From Cupriavidus pauculus (GTDB lineage: Bacteria > Pseudomonadota > Gammaproteobacteria > Burkholderiales > Burkholderiaceae), in the NCBI RefSeq assembly GCF_022179805.1, contig NZ_BPUO01000001.1, positions 496,001 to 560,000 on the forward strand: a stretch of DNA of 64,000 nucleotides. Direction: 5' to 3'. Below, piece after piece: positions 25,717 through 36,051 of this stretch. The notes beneath the pieces are model-generated. The model was not told the origin of the DNA, searched no databases, and worked only from the letters and a program-made list of their open reading frames with translations. The translations under genes and the position numbers were made by a program. Numbering within the stretch: position 1 is the first letter of the stretch; each line of letters starts with the position of its first letter.

Positions 25717-26823
25717 ATGACGAAGCAGTACAACAAGCCGGCTCTCAAGCTGGCGGCAATCGCGGCCACTCTTTTTTCCGGCGCGGCCATGGCCCAGTCC
25801 AGCGTCACGCTGTACGGCCAGGCCGATATGTTCGTCGGCGGCATCAAGAACATTGGCAGCGGCGACCGCGCCTACGTTGCCAATTCGGGTGGCATGCAAA
25901 CCTCGTACTGGGGTATCAAGGGTACCGAGGACCTGGGCCTGGGCACCAAGGCCATCTTCGACCTGAACGGCTTCTTCCGCACCGATAGCGGCAGCATGGG
26001 CCGCTTCAATGGCGACTCCATGTTCAGCCGCAATGCGTACGTGGGCCTGGAGAACAACCGCTATGGTGCGGTCAAGCTGGGTCGCAACACCACGCCGTAC
26101 TTCGTGTCGACGATTCTGTTCAACCCACTGATCGACTCGTACGTCTTCAGCCCGATGATTTTCCACACGTACTTCGGCGCCAACAACGGCCGCGTGTACG
26201 ACCCGGGCATCATCGGCGATTCGGGCTGGAACAACTCGGTCGTCTACTCGACGCCGAACTTCGGTGGCCTGACCGCCAACTTCATTTACAGCTTCGGCGA
26301 ATCGGCCGGCAACACGGGCAAGAACAAGTGGGGCGGCAACGTGACCTACTTCTCGGGCCCCCTGGCCGCCACGCTGGCCTTCCAGCAGGTCAAGTTCGAC
26401 AACACGCCGTTCGACCTGACCAACCCGCCGACCACGCCGAACGCCAACACGCCGTACATCGTCGGTTTCGACAAGCAGACGGCCGTGCAGGCCGGCGCCT
26501 CGTACGACTTCAAGCTGCTCAAGGTCTTCCTGCAAGGCCAGTACATCAAGACCAACGTGAACGCCAACGTCAATGGCGACATCAAGCACATCGACGGCCA
26601 GGGCGGCGTCTCGGTGCCGGTGGGTGCCGGCAACGTGCTGGCGTCGTACACGTACGGCCGCGTGCTGAACGAGGTGAACAGCTTCAAGCGCAACACGTTC
26701 GCCCTGGCCTACGACTACAACCTGTCGAAGCGTACCGACGTGTACGCCGCGTACTACTACGACAAGGTCACGGGCATCGAGCACGGCGACAGCTTCGGCG
26801 TGGGTGTCCGCCACAAGTTCTGA
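25717..26823 (+). CDS. trimeric general porin (Burkholderiales OmpC/Omp32-like)
   Basis: A 368-residue outer-membrane porin with a typical signal peptide (about residues 1-27, cleaved after AMA), then QSSVTLYGQADMFVGG, the canonical first beta strand. Loops include FNGDSMFSRNAYVGLENN followed by GAVKLGRNTTPYF. It ends in VGVRHKF with the terminal phenylalanine needed for assembly by the BAM complex. The length fits 16-stranded porins. It follows the uraD gene in the same direction and may serve uptake of purines or their breakdown products; that specificity is inference. A strong terminator follows. Confidence 0.93.
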   Translation: MTKQYNKPALKLAAIAATLFSGAAMAQSSVTLYGQADMFVGGIKNIGSGDRAYVANSGGMQTSYWGIKGTEDLGLGTKAIFDLNGFFRTDSGSMGRFNGDSMFSRNAYVGLENNRYGAVKLGRNTTPYFVSTILFNPLIDSYVFSPMIFHTYFGANNGRVYDPGIIGDSGWNNSVVYSTPNFGGLTANFIYSFGESAGNTGKNKWGGNVTYFSGPLAATLAFQQVKFDNTPFDLTNPPTTPNANTPYIVGFDKQTAVQAGASYDFKLLKVFLQGQYIKTNVNANVNGDIKHIDGQGGVSVPVGAGNVLASYTYGRVLNEVNSFKRNTFALAYDYNLSKRTDVYAAYYYDKVTGIEHGDSFGVGVRHKF

Positions 26824-26851
26824 GCGTCTCGATCCGCTCACCGCAGTACTG

Positions 26852-26880
26852 AAGCCTGCCCTTGTGGCAGGCTTTTTCTT
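26852..26880 (+). terminator. intrinsic terminator of the porin gene
   Basis: Stem AAGCCTGCC / GGCAGGCTT with loop CTTGT, continuing into TTTCTT. Confidence 0.9.
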
Positions 26881-27061
26881 GCGCGCAACAGTCTCTGATG
26901 CGCCACAATGCTGCGTCGCAACGCGCATTCTTGCAGTTGCAGCAGGATCGGAAGCCAACGCTTCATAGGCCGATTCAATTGGCGGCGCCCCCCTCTTCTA
27001 CCTAGATTGGTTTTCCGGACTGTGTGCCGGACCACGTAAAACAGGACGAGTGAGGTGACGC

Positions 27062-27307
27062 ATGCGGCGCTATGTGAAGTCCCGACCGGAACTGATGGCT
27101 ATCCTGAGCCAGTGCCTGGACAACAATCCTGAATGCGGCGAGGTGGAATTGCATGCGATGCGCGTGCATCAACCGGACCACACGGGTTGCAACTGGAGCG
27201 CTGAGGTCGACTTTCGTCAGGACACCTTCAACGATCTGGCACAGCAGATGGCCGCGGCCCGTTCGATCATCGTGGTGATGCGGGAGCAGTACAACGTGCT
27301 GCAATAG
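27062..27307 (+). CDS. small hypothetical protein
   Basis: An 81-residue acidic soluble protein with no family I recognise. It has two cysteines (SQCLDNNPEC), a central MRVHQPDHTGCNWSAEVDF and a C-terminal helix AARSIIVVMREQYNVLQ. It has a plausible GAGTGAGGTG ribosome site and GC-rich codon use like its neighbours, and is followed by a bidirectional terminator, which together favour a real gene. The 238 bp before it, after the porin terminator, contain no other clear feature. Confidence 0.6.
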   Translation: MRRYVKSRPELMAILSQCLDNNPECGEVELHAMRVHQPDHTGCNWSAEVDFRQDTFNDLAQQMAAARSIIVVMREQYNVLQ

Positions 27308-27412
27308 CTGGAAGACTGGAAGCAACAGGCAACCGGCTGGAGGCACGAACCCGTGCGTACTGACCCGCCGACGCGCTGACACCCCGGCAGACGTGCCAGC
27401 GCACCGACAAAA

Positions 27413-27452
27413 AAACCGGGCCGCGAATCAGATTCGCGGCCCGGTTTCTTTT
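27413..27452. terminator. strong bidirectional terminator
   Basis: A 17-bp perfect stem (AAACCGGGCCGCGAATC with its complement) with A-rich flanks on the left and TTTCTTTTT on the right. It separates the small hypothetical gene from the convergent maeB. Confidence 0.92.
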
Positions 27453-27496
27453 TGGGACGATCAGATCTGCAAAACTCGCAGATCGCCGTGCAGTGA

Positions 27497-29818
27497 CTAG
27501 CGGATCGCGCCGGCTTCCGCCACGGCCACGGCCGTCATGTTGACGATGCGGCGGGTGGTGGCCTGCGGGTTTAGGATGTGAACCGGCTTGGCCGCGCCTA
27601 GCAGGATCGGGCCCACGGTCACGCCCTGGCCGCCCGTCATCTTGAGCAGGTTGAACGCGATGTTGGCGGCGTCCAGCGTCGGCATCACCAGCAGGTTGGC
27701 GCTGCCAGCCAGCTTGGTGTTCGGCAGGAAGTGGCGGCGCACGTCCTCGTCCAGCGCGGCGTCGCCCTGCATTTCGCCTTCCACTTCCAGTTCCGGCGCC
27801 ACGCGCGCCAGAATGGCGGCCGCTTCACGCATCTTGCGTGCCGACGGACGCGTGGACGAGCCGAACATCGAGTGCGACATCATGGCCACCTTCGGATGCA
27901 GGCCGAAGCGTGCGATTTCCTTGGCCGCCAGTTGCGTGATCGCAGCCAGTTCCTCCGCGCTCGGGTCGTCGTTCACGAACGTGTCGGTGATGAACAGCGT
28001 GTGCTTTTCCAGCATCAGCGCATTCATGGCGGCGAACACCTTGGCATCCGGGGCCAGGCCGATCACATCGCGCACGTGTTCCAGGTGAGCCTCGAAGCGG
28101 CCGACCGTACCGCACAGCAGCGCATCGGCATCGCCCATGTGCATCAGCATCGTGCCGATCAGCGTGTTGGAACGGCGCAGAGCCACCTTGGCCATGTCCG
28201 GCGTCACGCCATCGCGGCCACGCAGCGCATGATATGCCTCGTGATAGGCGCGGTAGCGCGGATCGTCTTCCGGATTGATCAGTTCGAAGTCCACGCCCGG
28301 ACGCAGGCGCAGGCCAGCCTTCTCGATGCGCATCTGGATCACGTGCGGACGGCCGATCAGGATCGGACGTGCCAGACCTTCATCCACCACGCCCTGAACC
28401 GCGCGCAGCACGCGCTCTTCTTCACCCTCGGCGTAGGCCACGCGCTTCGGCGCAGCCTTGGCGGCCGAGAACACCGGCTTCATGATCAGGCCGGTATGGT
28501 AGACGTAGCTCGTCAGTTGCTGACGATAGGCTTCCAGGTCCTTGATCGGACGCGTCGCCACGCCCGATTCTTCGGCAGCCTTGGCCACGGCCGGCGCGAT
28601 CTTCTCGATCAGGCGCTGGTCGAACGGCGTCGGGATGATGTAGTCGGGGCCGAACTTCAATTCGCGGCCACCGTAGGCTGCGGCCACGGCATCGTTCAGC
28701 TCGGCCTCGGCCAGCTCGGCGATGGCCTTCACGCAGGCCAGCTTCATTTCTTCCGTGATCTTCGTGGCGCCGCAATCGAGCGCGCCGCGAAAGATATACG
28801 GGAAGCACAGCACGTTGTTCACCTGGTTCGGATAGTCCGAACGGCCGGTGGCGATGATGCAGTCCGGACGCGCGGCCTTGGCCACTTCCGGGCGGATTTC
28901 CGGTTCCGGGTTGGCCAATGCCAGAATGATCGGCTTGTCGGCCATGGTCTTGACCATGTCGCCGGTCAGCACGCCTGCCGTGGAGCAGCCCAGGAAGACG
29001 TCGGCATCCTTGACGATGTCGGCCAGCGTGCGGGCCGACGTGTCTTGCGCGTAGCGAGCCTTGTTGGCTTCCATGTTCGCGTCGCGGCCCTGGAAGATCA
29101 CGCCCTTCGAGTCGACCACGAACACGTTTTCACGGTTGACGCCCAGGCTCACCATCGTGTCCAGGCAGGCAATCGCGGCAGCGCCAGCGCCCGACACGGC
29201 CAGCTTGACCTTGCCGATTTCCTTGCCCACGACCTTCAGGCCGTTCAGCAATGCCGCGGCCGAGATGATGGCCGTGCCGTGCTGATCGTCGTGGAAGACG
29301 GGGATGTTCATGCGCTCGCGCAGTTGCTTCTCGATGTAGAAGCACTCGGGCGCCTTGATGTCTTCCAGGTTCACGCCGCCCAGCGTGGGTTCCAGCGCGG
29401 CGACGATTTCCACGATCTTGTCCGGATCGCGCGCATCGAGTTCGATGTCGAACACGTCGATGCCGGCAAACTTCTTGAACAGGCAGCCCTTGCCTTCCAT
29501 CACCGGCTTGCCCGCCAGCGGACCGATGTCGCCCAGGCCCAGCACGGCCGTGCCGTTGGTGATCACCGCCACCAGGTTGGCGCGCGAGGTGTACTCGGCG
29601 GCCATGGACGGATCCTTGTGGATCTCCTCGCAGGCGTACGCCACGCCCGGCGAATAGGCCAGCGACAGATCGCGCTGGTTCGACAGCGCCTTGGTGGCCG
29701 TTACCTGGATCTTGCCCTTGGTCGGGCTGCGGTGATACTCAAGTGCGGCCAGACGCAGTTGCGCTTCAGGGCTGTTCGGGGCGTGTTGCGGTGCATCACC
29801 GCTGGTCTTGCTGCTCAT
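27497..29818 (-). CDS. maeB: NADP-dependent malic enzyme with C-terminal phosphotransacetylase-like domain
   Basis: A 773-residue fusion protein that decarboxylates malate to pyruvate with formation of NADPH. The malic domain (about 1-430) shows [29 protein letters not shown] and [10 protein letters not shown], and the NADP Rossmann motif [13 protein letters not shown] near 205. The C-terminal half (about 440-765) is a PTA/PTB domain that in MaeB proteins mainly mediates acetyl-CoA regulation, not catalysis. A TAGAAT at 29861-29866 on its strand could be the -10 box. It is a stand-alone gene. Confidence 0.95.
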   Translation of the reverse strand: MSSKTSGDAPQHAPNSPEAQLRLAALEYHRSPTKGKIQVTATKALSNQRDLSLAYSPGVAYACEEIHKDPSMAAEYTSRANLVAVITNGTAVLGLGDIGPLAGKPVMEGKGCLFKKFAGIDVFDIELDARDPDKIVEIVAALEPTLGGVNLEDIKAPECFYIEKQLRERMNIPVFHDDQHGTAIISAAALLNGLKVVGKEIGKVKLAVSGAGAAAIACLDTMVSLGVNRENVFVVDSKGVIFQGRDANMEANKARYAQDTSARTLADIVKDADVFLGCSTAGVLTGDMVKTMADKPIILALANPEPEIRPEVAKAARPDCIIATGRSDYPNQVNNVLCFPYIFRGALDCGATKITEEMKLACVKAIAELAEAELNDAVAAAYGGRELKFGPDYIIPTPFDQRLIEKIAPAVAKAAEESGVATRPIKDLEAYRQQLTSYVYHTGLIMKPVFSAAKAAPKRVAYAEGEEERVLRAVQGVVDEGLARPILIGRPHVIQMRIEKAGLRLRPGVDFELINPEDDPRYRAYHEAYHALRGRDGVTPDMAKVALRRSNTLIGTMLMHMGDADALLCGTVGRFEAHLEHVRDVIGLAPDAKVFAAMNALMLEKHTLFITDTFVNDDPSAEELAAITQLAAKEIARFGLHPKVAMMSHSMFGSSTRPSARKMREAAAILARVAPELEVEGEMQGDAALDEDVRRHFLPNTKLAGSANLLVMPTLDAANIAFNLLKMTGGQGVTVGPILLGAAKPVHILNPQATTRRIVNMTAVAVAEAGAIR

Positions 29819-30037
29819 TCTGCTTGTCCGGAAAGAGAAGGCGAAAAAAATCGAGCAGCCATTCTAGCCCAGCCACCTCGCGCTGGCGGTCCTTTGCAAC
29901 GGTGGAAACAGTGTTTTTGGGGGGTGGTGTTCAAAAACTTCGGCTACCGCCGGGTACGCAGTGCGCCTGTCTCACCGATGAACAGAACCGGTGGACGAAT
30001 GTCGACGAATGCATGCGGAAAAGCGCCCTGCTTTCGC

Positions 30038-30160
30038 TCCCCTCTTCCGCAGTGCGGGAGAGGGGTTGGGGGTGAGGGAAAGGCGTATCTGCTTGCCGAT
30101 CCGGCTGCAATTTGAACCGCCCTACCCTCTCCCCCGGCCCCTCTCCCGGTGGGAGAGGGG
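30038..30160. repeat. REP-like composite palindromic element (copy b)
   Basis: The left hairpin CTCCCCTCTTCCGC...GCGGGAGAGGGG is followed by TTGGGGGTGAGGG. The core TCTGCTTGCCGA...GCAATTTGAACCGCC follows, then CCCTCTCCCCC and a right palindrome CCCCTCTCCC-GGT-GGGAGAGGGG. It sits just beyond the 3' end of the lipoprotein gene. The rest of the 362 bp maeB-lipoprotein gap (29819-30037) holds only the probable maeB promoter. Confidence 0.85.
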
Positions 30161-30180
30161 AGCAAAACGTCAGGAGCAAC

Positions 30181-30846
30181 TTAGGGCTTCGTATCCTTCT
30201 CCACCTCCAGCGTCACGCGCCGGGGTCGGCCGCTTTCTCCGGGGAATCCCGTGAAGGCGCTGCGGATCATGTACGGCATCACGGCGGTCAGGTTGCCGTT
30301 CTCGGTGGTATTGCGCGCGGTCACCTGATAGACCCGCTTGCCGCTGGCCGCGTCCTTGAAGAACACGCGCAGGTTCGAGAACGTCACCGGCACGTCGCGC
30401 ACCACGGTCTGCGGCGGCCAGTATCCCGGGCCCCAGCCATACGGACCCCACGGACGGTAATAGCCGTACGGCCCCCAGTAAGGACCCCACGGGCCGTACC
30501 ACGGATCGGGATAGACGGTCTCGGCCACGCGCACGAAGCCCGGCGCTGCGTCGTAGTCCATCGTCACCAGGTATCGCGCCTGCTTGGCCGGCACCTGTTC
30601 AAAGCCGACGCCGCCCAGCGTCTGCGCCAGCCAGCCCTCGTAGGTCTGGCGGTCGAGCTGCGTCTCCTGCTGCGGCGTGTGCTCGAAGGCATAGGTGTGC
30701 GGCGGGTCGTTGTTCCAGCCGGCGTCGCGGAACGCCGTCACCTCGGTGGTGACGGTGCTGGCACAGCCCGACAGCCACAACGCGCCCAGCGCCACGAGCC
30801 CCCACAGCCCGCCCCGTCTTCCCATCTTCACCACGCCTTGCCACAT
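30181..30846 (-). CDS. DUF4136-like lipoprotein with W/Y/P/G-rich segment
   Basis: A 221-residue predicted outer-membrane or periplasmic lipoprotein. The signal peptide ends in the lipobox LSGC (cysteine near residue 28). The fold resembles DUF4136 proteins (YAFEHTPQQETQLD near 54; YLVTMDYDA near 95; NTTENGNLTAVMPYMI near 180). Inserted at about residues 115-145 is a striking run of PWYGPWGPYWGPYGYY type repeats. The ATG at 30846 has GAGGTGT upstream and is preferred over an earlier start 10 codons before. The function of the family is unknown. It diverges from pepN. Confidence 0.75.
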   Translation of the reverse strand: MWQGVVKMGRRGGLWGLVALGALWLSGCASTVTTEVTAFRDAGWNNDPPHTYAFEHTPQQETQLDRQTYEGWLAQTLGGVGFEQVPAKQARYLVTMDYDAAPGFVRVAETVYPDPWYGPWGPYWGPYGYYRPWGPYGWGPGYWPPQTVVRDVPVTFSNLRVFFKDAASGKRVYQVTARNTTENGNLTAVMPYMIRSAFTGFPGESGRPRRVTLEVEKDTKP

Positions 30847-30951
30847 CGCAACACCTCTTGTTATTGGTTCGGTCACGTTTCCTCAGACAGGATCGGACGC
30901 GGCAAATTCCCAAGCCGACCCTGACACGGCGCAAGCCGGAACCCCCTTGGC

Positions 30952-30957
30952 TACAAT
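30952..30957 (+). promoter_or_regulatory. -10 box of pepN
   Basis: TACAAT, 61 bp before the pepN start in the 172 bp divergent gap. No good -35 lies at 16-18 bp; CTGACA at 30921 is too far away, so the call is tentative. Confidence 0.4.
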
Positions 30958-31018
30958 GGGGGCTTCAGGGCCGTTTCGCGGCCCGCCGCCCCCGGTCACC
31001 CGAAGACAGGATCTCCCC

Positions 31019-33712
31019 ATGCCGCGTACCGACACGCCCGTTACCGTCTATCGCAAGGACTATACTCCGCCCGCGTTTGCCATCGACCACGTCGACCTCG
31101 TGCTCGACCTCGACCCGCAGCGCACCATCGTCACCAGCACCCTGAAGCTGCAGCGTACCGGCCCCGCCGACGCCCCGCTGGTGCTCGTTGGCGAGGCGCT
31201 GGAACTGGTCGGCATCAAGCTCGACGGCAAGCCGTTCACCACCTATGGCGCCGACGAAGACACGCTCACGCTGAACGGCCTGCCCGCGCAGGGCACGCTG
31301 GAAATCACCGTAGCCTGCAATCCCGCGGCCAACACCACGCTGTCGGGCCTCTACGTCTCCAACGGCAACTTCTTCACGCAGTGCGAGGCCGAGGGCTTCC
31401 GCCGCATCACGTACTTCCTGGATCGCCCCGATGTGATGACCACCTACCAGGTCACGCTGCGGGCCGAGCGCGCCGCGTATCCGGTGCTGCTGTCCAACGG
31501 CAACCTGCTCTCGCAGCGCGAGCTGCCGGACGGCCGTCATGAAGCCGTCTGGGAAGACCCGTTCCGCAAGCCGTCGTACCTGTTCGCGCTGGTGGCAGGC
31601 AAGCTCGAATGCATCGAGGAAAAGATCGTCTCGGCCTCGGGCAAGGAAAAGCTGCTGCAGGTGTGGGTGGAGCCGCAGGATCTGGACAAGACCCGCCATG
31701 CGATGGATTCGCTGATCCACTCGATCCGCTGGGACGAAAGGCGCTTTGGCCTGGAGCTGGACCTCGATCGCTTCATGATCGTCGCCGTGGGCGACTTCAA
31801 CATGGGCGCGATGGAAAACAAGGGCCTGAACATCTTCAACACGAAGTACGTGCTTGCCAATGCGCAGACCGCCACCGACGTGGACTTCGCCAACATCGAA
31901 TCGGTGGTGGCGCACGAGTACTTCCACAACTGGACCGGCAACCGCGTGACCTGCCGCGACTGGTTCCAGCTGTCGCTCAAGGAAGGGTTGACGGTATTCC
32001 GCGACCAGGAGTTCTCGGCCGACATGATGGGCTCGGAGTCGGGCCGCGCGGTCAAGCGCATCGAGGACGTGCGCGTGCTGCGCCAGGTGCAGTTTCCGGA
32101 AGATGCCGGCCCGATGGCCCATCCGGTGCGCCCCGACAGCTACGAAGAGATCAACAACTTCTACACGGTCACGGTCTACGAGAAAGGCGCCGAGGTCGTG
32201 CGCATGTACCAGACCCTGCTGGGCCGCGACGGCTTCCGCAAGGGGATGGACCTGTACTTCAAGCGTCATGACGGCCAGGCCGTGACCTGCGACGATTTCC
32301 GCGCCGCGATGGCCGATGCCAACGGCCGCGACCTGAAGCAGTTCGGACTCTGGTACAGCCAGGCCGGCACGCCGGTGGTCACCGCCCGCACGCAATGGGA
32401 CGGCAACGCCGGCGCGCTCACACTGACGCTGGCGCAGCGCTGCCCCAAGGTGGGCATCGAGACGCGTGCCGGCTCGCCGGAAAAGCAACCGTTCCATATC
32501 CCGTTCGCGCTGGGCCTGATCGATGCCCAGGGCAACGACCTGCCGCTGCAGCTCGACGGCGAGGCACAGCCGCAGGGCACCACGCGCGTGCTCGATTTCA
32601 CGCAGGCCGAGCAGGTGTTCCGCTTCGTCGGGCTGCCGCGTGGCGATCAGGCGCCGCTGCCATCGCTGCTGCGCAATTTCTCGGCGCCGGTCATCGTCGA
32701 CTACGAATACACCGACGCGGCACTGACGTTCCTGCTGGCCCACGACAGCGACGCGTTCAACCGCTGGGAAGCTGGCCAGCGGCTGGCCACGCGCGCGCTG
32801 CTGCAACTGGTTGGCGACGTGCAGGCGCAGCGCGAGTTGAAGCTCGACCCGGCGCTGGTCTCGGCCTTCCGTACCGTGCTGACCGATGGCTCGCTGAACC
32901 CGGCGTTCCGCGAGCAGGCGCTGATGCTGCCGGCCGAAGCCTACCTGGCCGAACGCATGGGCGTGGCCGACCCGGCCGCGATCCACCGCGCCCGCCTGTT
33001 CCTGCGCGAAGGGCTGGCCCAGGCGCTCAAGGCCGAATGGCTGGCCGCCTACCAGTCCAACGCCACGCCGGGCGACTACAGCCCCGATGCGGACTCGATG
33101 GCCAAGCGCGCGCTGCGCAACCTGGCGCTCGGCTACCTGGCCGACACCGGCGACGCCGACATGCAGGCACTGGCCGACCAGCACTACGGCCAGAGCGACA
33201 ACATGACCGACCGCTTTGCCGCGCTGTCGGCGCTGGTCAACAGCTTCGCGCCGGGCCGCGAGCATGCGCTGACCGACTTCTACGAGCGCTTCGAGAACGA
33301 CGCGCTGGTGATCGACAAGTGGTTCTCGCTGCAGGGCATGCAGCGTGGCGAGGTGGGGCCGCACGCCGGCAAGCGCACGATCGACACGGTGCGCGCGCTG
33401 ATGGAGCACCCCGCCTTCACTCTGCGCAACCCGAACCGCGCCCGCTCGCTGATCTTCAGCTTCTGCTCGGGCAACCCGGCCCAGTTCCATGCCGAGGACG
33501 GTTCCGGCTACGAATTCTGGGCCGACCAGGTGCTGGCTCTGGACGCGATCAACCCGCAGGTGGCGGCGCGGCTGGCGCGCGTCATGGACCGCTGGCAGAA
33601 GTACGAAATCCCGCTGCGCGACCGCATGCGCGCGGCGCTGCAGCGCGTGGCGGCGGCGTCGACGCTGTCGCGCGACGTGCGCGAGATCGTCAGCAAGGCG
33701 CTGGCAAGCTGA
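31019..33712 (+). CDS. pepN: aminopeptidase N
   Basis: An 897-residue M1-family zinc aminopeptidase of the E. coli PepN type, a cytoplasmic enzyme that trims peptides from the N-terminus. The exopeptidase motif GAMEN lies near residue 262. Zinc motif HEYFHNW with downstream glutamate (NRVTCRDWFQLSLKEGLTVF) lies near 299-325, and the catalytic tyrosine region YEKGAEVVRMYQT near 388. The ATG giving MPRTDTPVTVYRKDY is the family-like start; longer in-frame readings extend into the intergenic region. fbp follows after 89 bp. Confidence 0.96.
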   Translation: MPRTDTPVTVYRKDYTPPAFAIDHVDLVLDLDPQRTIVTSTLKLQRTGPADAPLVLVGEALELVGIKLDGKPFTTYGADEDTLTLNGLPAQGTLEITVACNPAANTTLSGLYVSNGNFFTQCEAEGFRRITYFLDRPDVMTTYQVTLRAERAAYPVLLSNGNLLSQRELPDGRHEAVWEDPFRKPSYLFALVAGKLECIEEKIVSASGKEKLLQVWVEPQDLDKTRHAMDSLIHSIRWDERRFGLELDLDRFMIVAVGDFNMGAMENKGLNIFNTKYVLANAQTATDVDFANIESVVAHEYFHNWTGNRVTCRDWFQLSLKEGLTVFRDQEFSADMMGSESGRAVKRIEDVRVLRQVQFPEDAGPMAHPVRPDSYEEINNFYTVTVYEKGAEVVRMYQTLLGRDGFRKGMDLYFKRHDGQAVTCDDFRAAMADANGRDLKQFGLWYSQAGTPVVTARTQWDGNAGALTLTLAQRCPKVGIETRAGSPEKQPFHIPFALGLIDAQGNDLPLQLDGEAQPQGTTRVLDFTQAEQVFRFVGLPRGDQAPLPSLLRNFSAPVIVDYEYTDAALTFLLAHDSDAFNRWEAGQRLATRALLQLVGDVQAQRELKLDPALVSAFRTVLTDGSLNPAFREQALMLPAEAYLAERMGVADPAAIHRARLFLREGLAQALKAEWLAAYQSNATPGDYSPDADSMAKRALRNLALGYLADTGDADMQALADQHYGQSDNMTDRFAALSALVNSFAPGREHALTDFYERFENDALVIDKWFSLQGMQRGEVGPHAGKRTIDTVRALMEHPAFTLRNPNRARSLIFSFCSGNPAQFHAEDGSGYEFWADQVLALDAINPQVAARLARVMDRWQKYEIPLRDRMRAALQRVAAASTLSRDVREIVSKALAS

Positions 33713-33801
33713 CGGCGGCGCTGGCGGCGCGAGGACCCGAAAATGGGCTGTCCATAGCGGCAGCCCTGTAGAATGGCGGCCATCCAAGGAGAACCCCCAC
33801 C

Positions 33802-34818
<1,017 letters not shown>

Positions 34819-34857
34819 TCGATCTGATCGACGATCAGTTCTGCGGAACGTGATACG

Positions 34858-34890
34858 GAACAGGGCGCCTCGGCGCCCTGTTCTGCTTTT
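34858..34890. terminator. intrinsic terminator after fbp
   Basis: A 12-bp perfect stem GAACAGGGCGCC / GGCGCCCTGTTC around TC, followed by TGCTTTTC. It sits between the convergent fbp and aldose epimerase genes. Confidence 0.85.
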
Positions 34891-34896
34891 CAGACT

Positions 34897-35808
34897 TCAG
34901 ACGGTGATCTGCCACTGCATGCGCCATGTCACCGCATCGCCGGGCTGCAGCGTACGCAGGCCGGTGCCTTCCCAGCCGCGCGCGGCCAGGTTCACCGCAT
35001 CGGCCACGTGGGATACCGGCTCCAGGCAAACGAAATCGCAGCCAGCCGGCGCGTACAGCACCAGATGATCGAGCCCTTCGCTCGCGCGTATCGTCAGCAT
35101 GGCGCCATCGGGGTGCTTCAGCGTGGCCGAGCGCTTCCAGCCGCTGTAGTAGACGCTGAAATCGGCTTCGGGCAGGTTGCGCTCGCGCAGGAAGCGCTCG
35201 CGGTTGCCGACCACGGTGCGGGCCGTCGCCACGCCGCCTGCATCTGCCGGCCACATGTGGGCCGCGTCGAACTGGATACGCATGCCAGGGACACGCGCAA
35301 AGAATGGATGGAAGCCACCGCCCACCGGCATCGGCGTGTCGCCATCGTTGCGCAGCATCAGCTCGGCTTCGAGGCCGTTGTCGGTCAGGCGGAACGTCTG
35401 CAGCGCGGATATGGGCCACGGCCAGTCGCCGCCTTCGGGCATGTGCGAAAGCGTGAGCACGAGGTGATCGTCGGCTTCGGTTGCAGTCCACGGCCGCACA
35501 TGGCCGAAGCCGTGCATTGCATGGGCTTGCCCCGGATGCGCGGGCAGCTCGACGGTACGGCCCTGCCAGCGGAAGCGCCCTTCGCGAATACGGTTGGAAA
35601 ACGGCAGCAACGGATAGCTGCCAGTCTTGGGCCATTGATAGGCATCGAAACCGTGGTCGGCGCTCAGCGGAGCCAGCCAGTCGATGCAAGTGGCATCGGC
35701 GCGTTGGGTGCGCAGCGAGGCCATGCGGCCGCCCAGCGACGGGGCGACGGTCAAGGTGTGCGGTCCAGCCTGAAGCGTATGCAATGGGCCGGACGAAAGC
35801 CACGACAT
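34897..35808 (-). CDS. aldose 1-epimerase family protein
   Basis: A 303-residue galactose-mutarotase-fold protein. Motifs include FSNRIREGRFRWQG near residue 72, the catalytic-type histidine pair in HAMHGFGHVRPW near 97, and a second conserved histidine in GGGFHPFF near 165. The C-terminal FVCLEPVSHVADAVNL contains the glutamate typical of the general base. These positions support mutarotase chemistry, though the sugar is not known and D-hexose-6-phosphate epimerases share the fold. The ATG at 35808 is chosen because the domain begins there; a longer frame runs into REP-like repeats. Confidence 0.85.
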   Translation of the reverse strand: MSWLSSGPLHTLQAGPHTLTVAPSLGGRMASLRTQRADATCIDWLAPLSADHGFDAYQWPKTGSYPLLPFSNRIREGRFRWQGRTVELPAHPGQAHAMHGFGHVRPWTATEADDHLVLTLSHMPEGGDWPWPISALQTFRLTDNGLEAELMLRNDGDTPMPVGGGFHPFFARVPGMRIQFDAAHMWPADAGGVATARTVVGNRERFLRERNLPEADFSVYYSGWKRSATLKHPDGAMLTIRASEGLDHLVLYAPAGCDFVCLEPVSHVADAVNLAARGWEGTGLRTLQPGDAVTWRMQWQITV

Positions 35809-35838
35809 GGGAATTCTGGTCTCCTGCAATGAACAGCT

Positions 35839-36018
35839 CCCCTCTCCCACGACGTGGGAGAGGGGTTGGGGGTGAGGGCTAGAGGCTCTGCTTGCCGACA
35901 GTTCGCAATTTGAACCGCCGGGGGGGGGGGGTGGGGCCAACGAGGTTCTGCTTGCCGATTGCGGCAATTTGCACCGCCGGCCCTCTCCCCCAACCCCTCT
36001 CCCATTCATGGGAGAGGG
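35839..36018. repeat. REP-like composite element with duplicated core and G12 tract (copy c)
   Basis: The left hairpin CCCCTCTCCC...GGGAGAGGGG plus TTGGGGGTGAGGG leads into a first core (CTGCTTGCCGA...GCAATTTGAACCGCC), then twelve consecutive G (35920-35931). A second core follows (TTCTGCTTGCCGATTGCGGCAATTTGCACCGCC in two parts), then CCCTCTCCCCCAA and a right hairpin. It fills the 243 bp gap between the GNAT 3' end and the epimerase start. Confidence 0.85.
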
Positions 36019-36051
36019 GAGCAACGCCCCGAGCAGCAACAACTCTCCCTC

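Noticed and set aside
27731-30115. 794-codon plus-strand open frame opposite maeB
   Set aside because: Histidine/arginine/alanine-rich composition and complete antisense overlap with maeB; it also runs into a repeat element.
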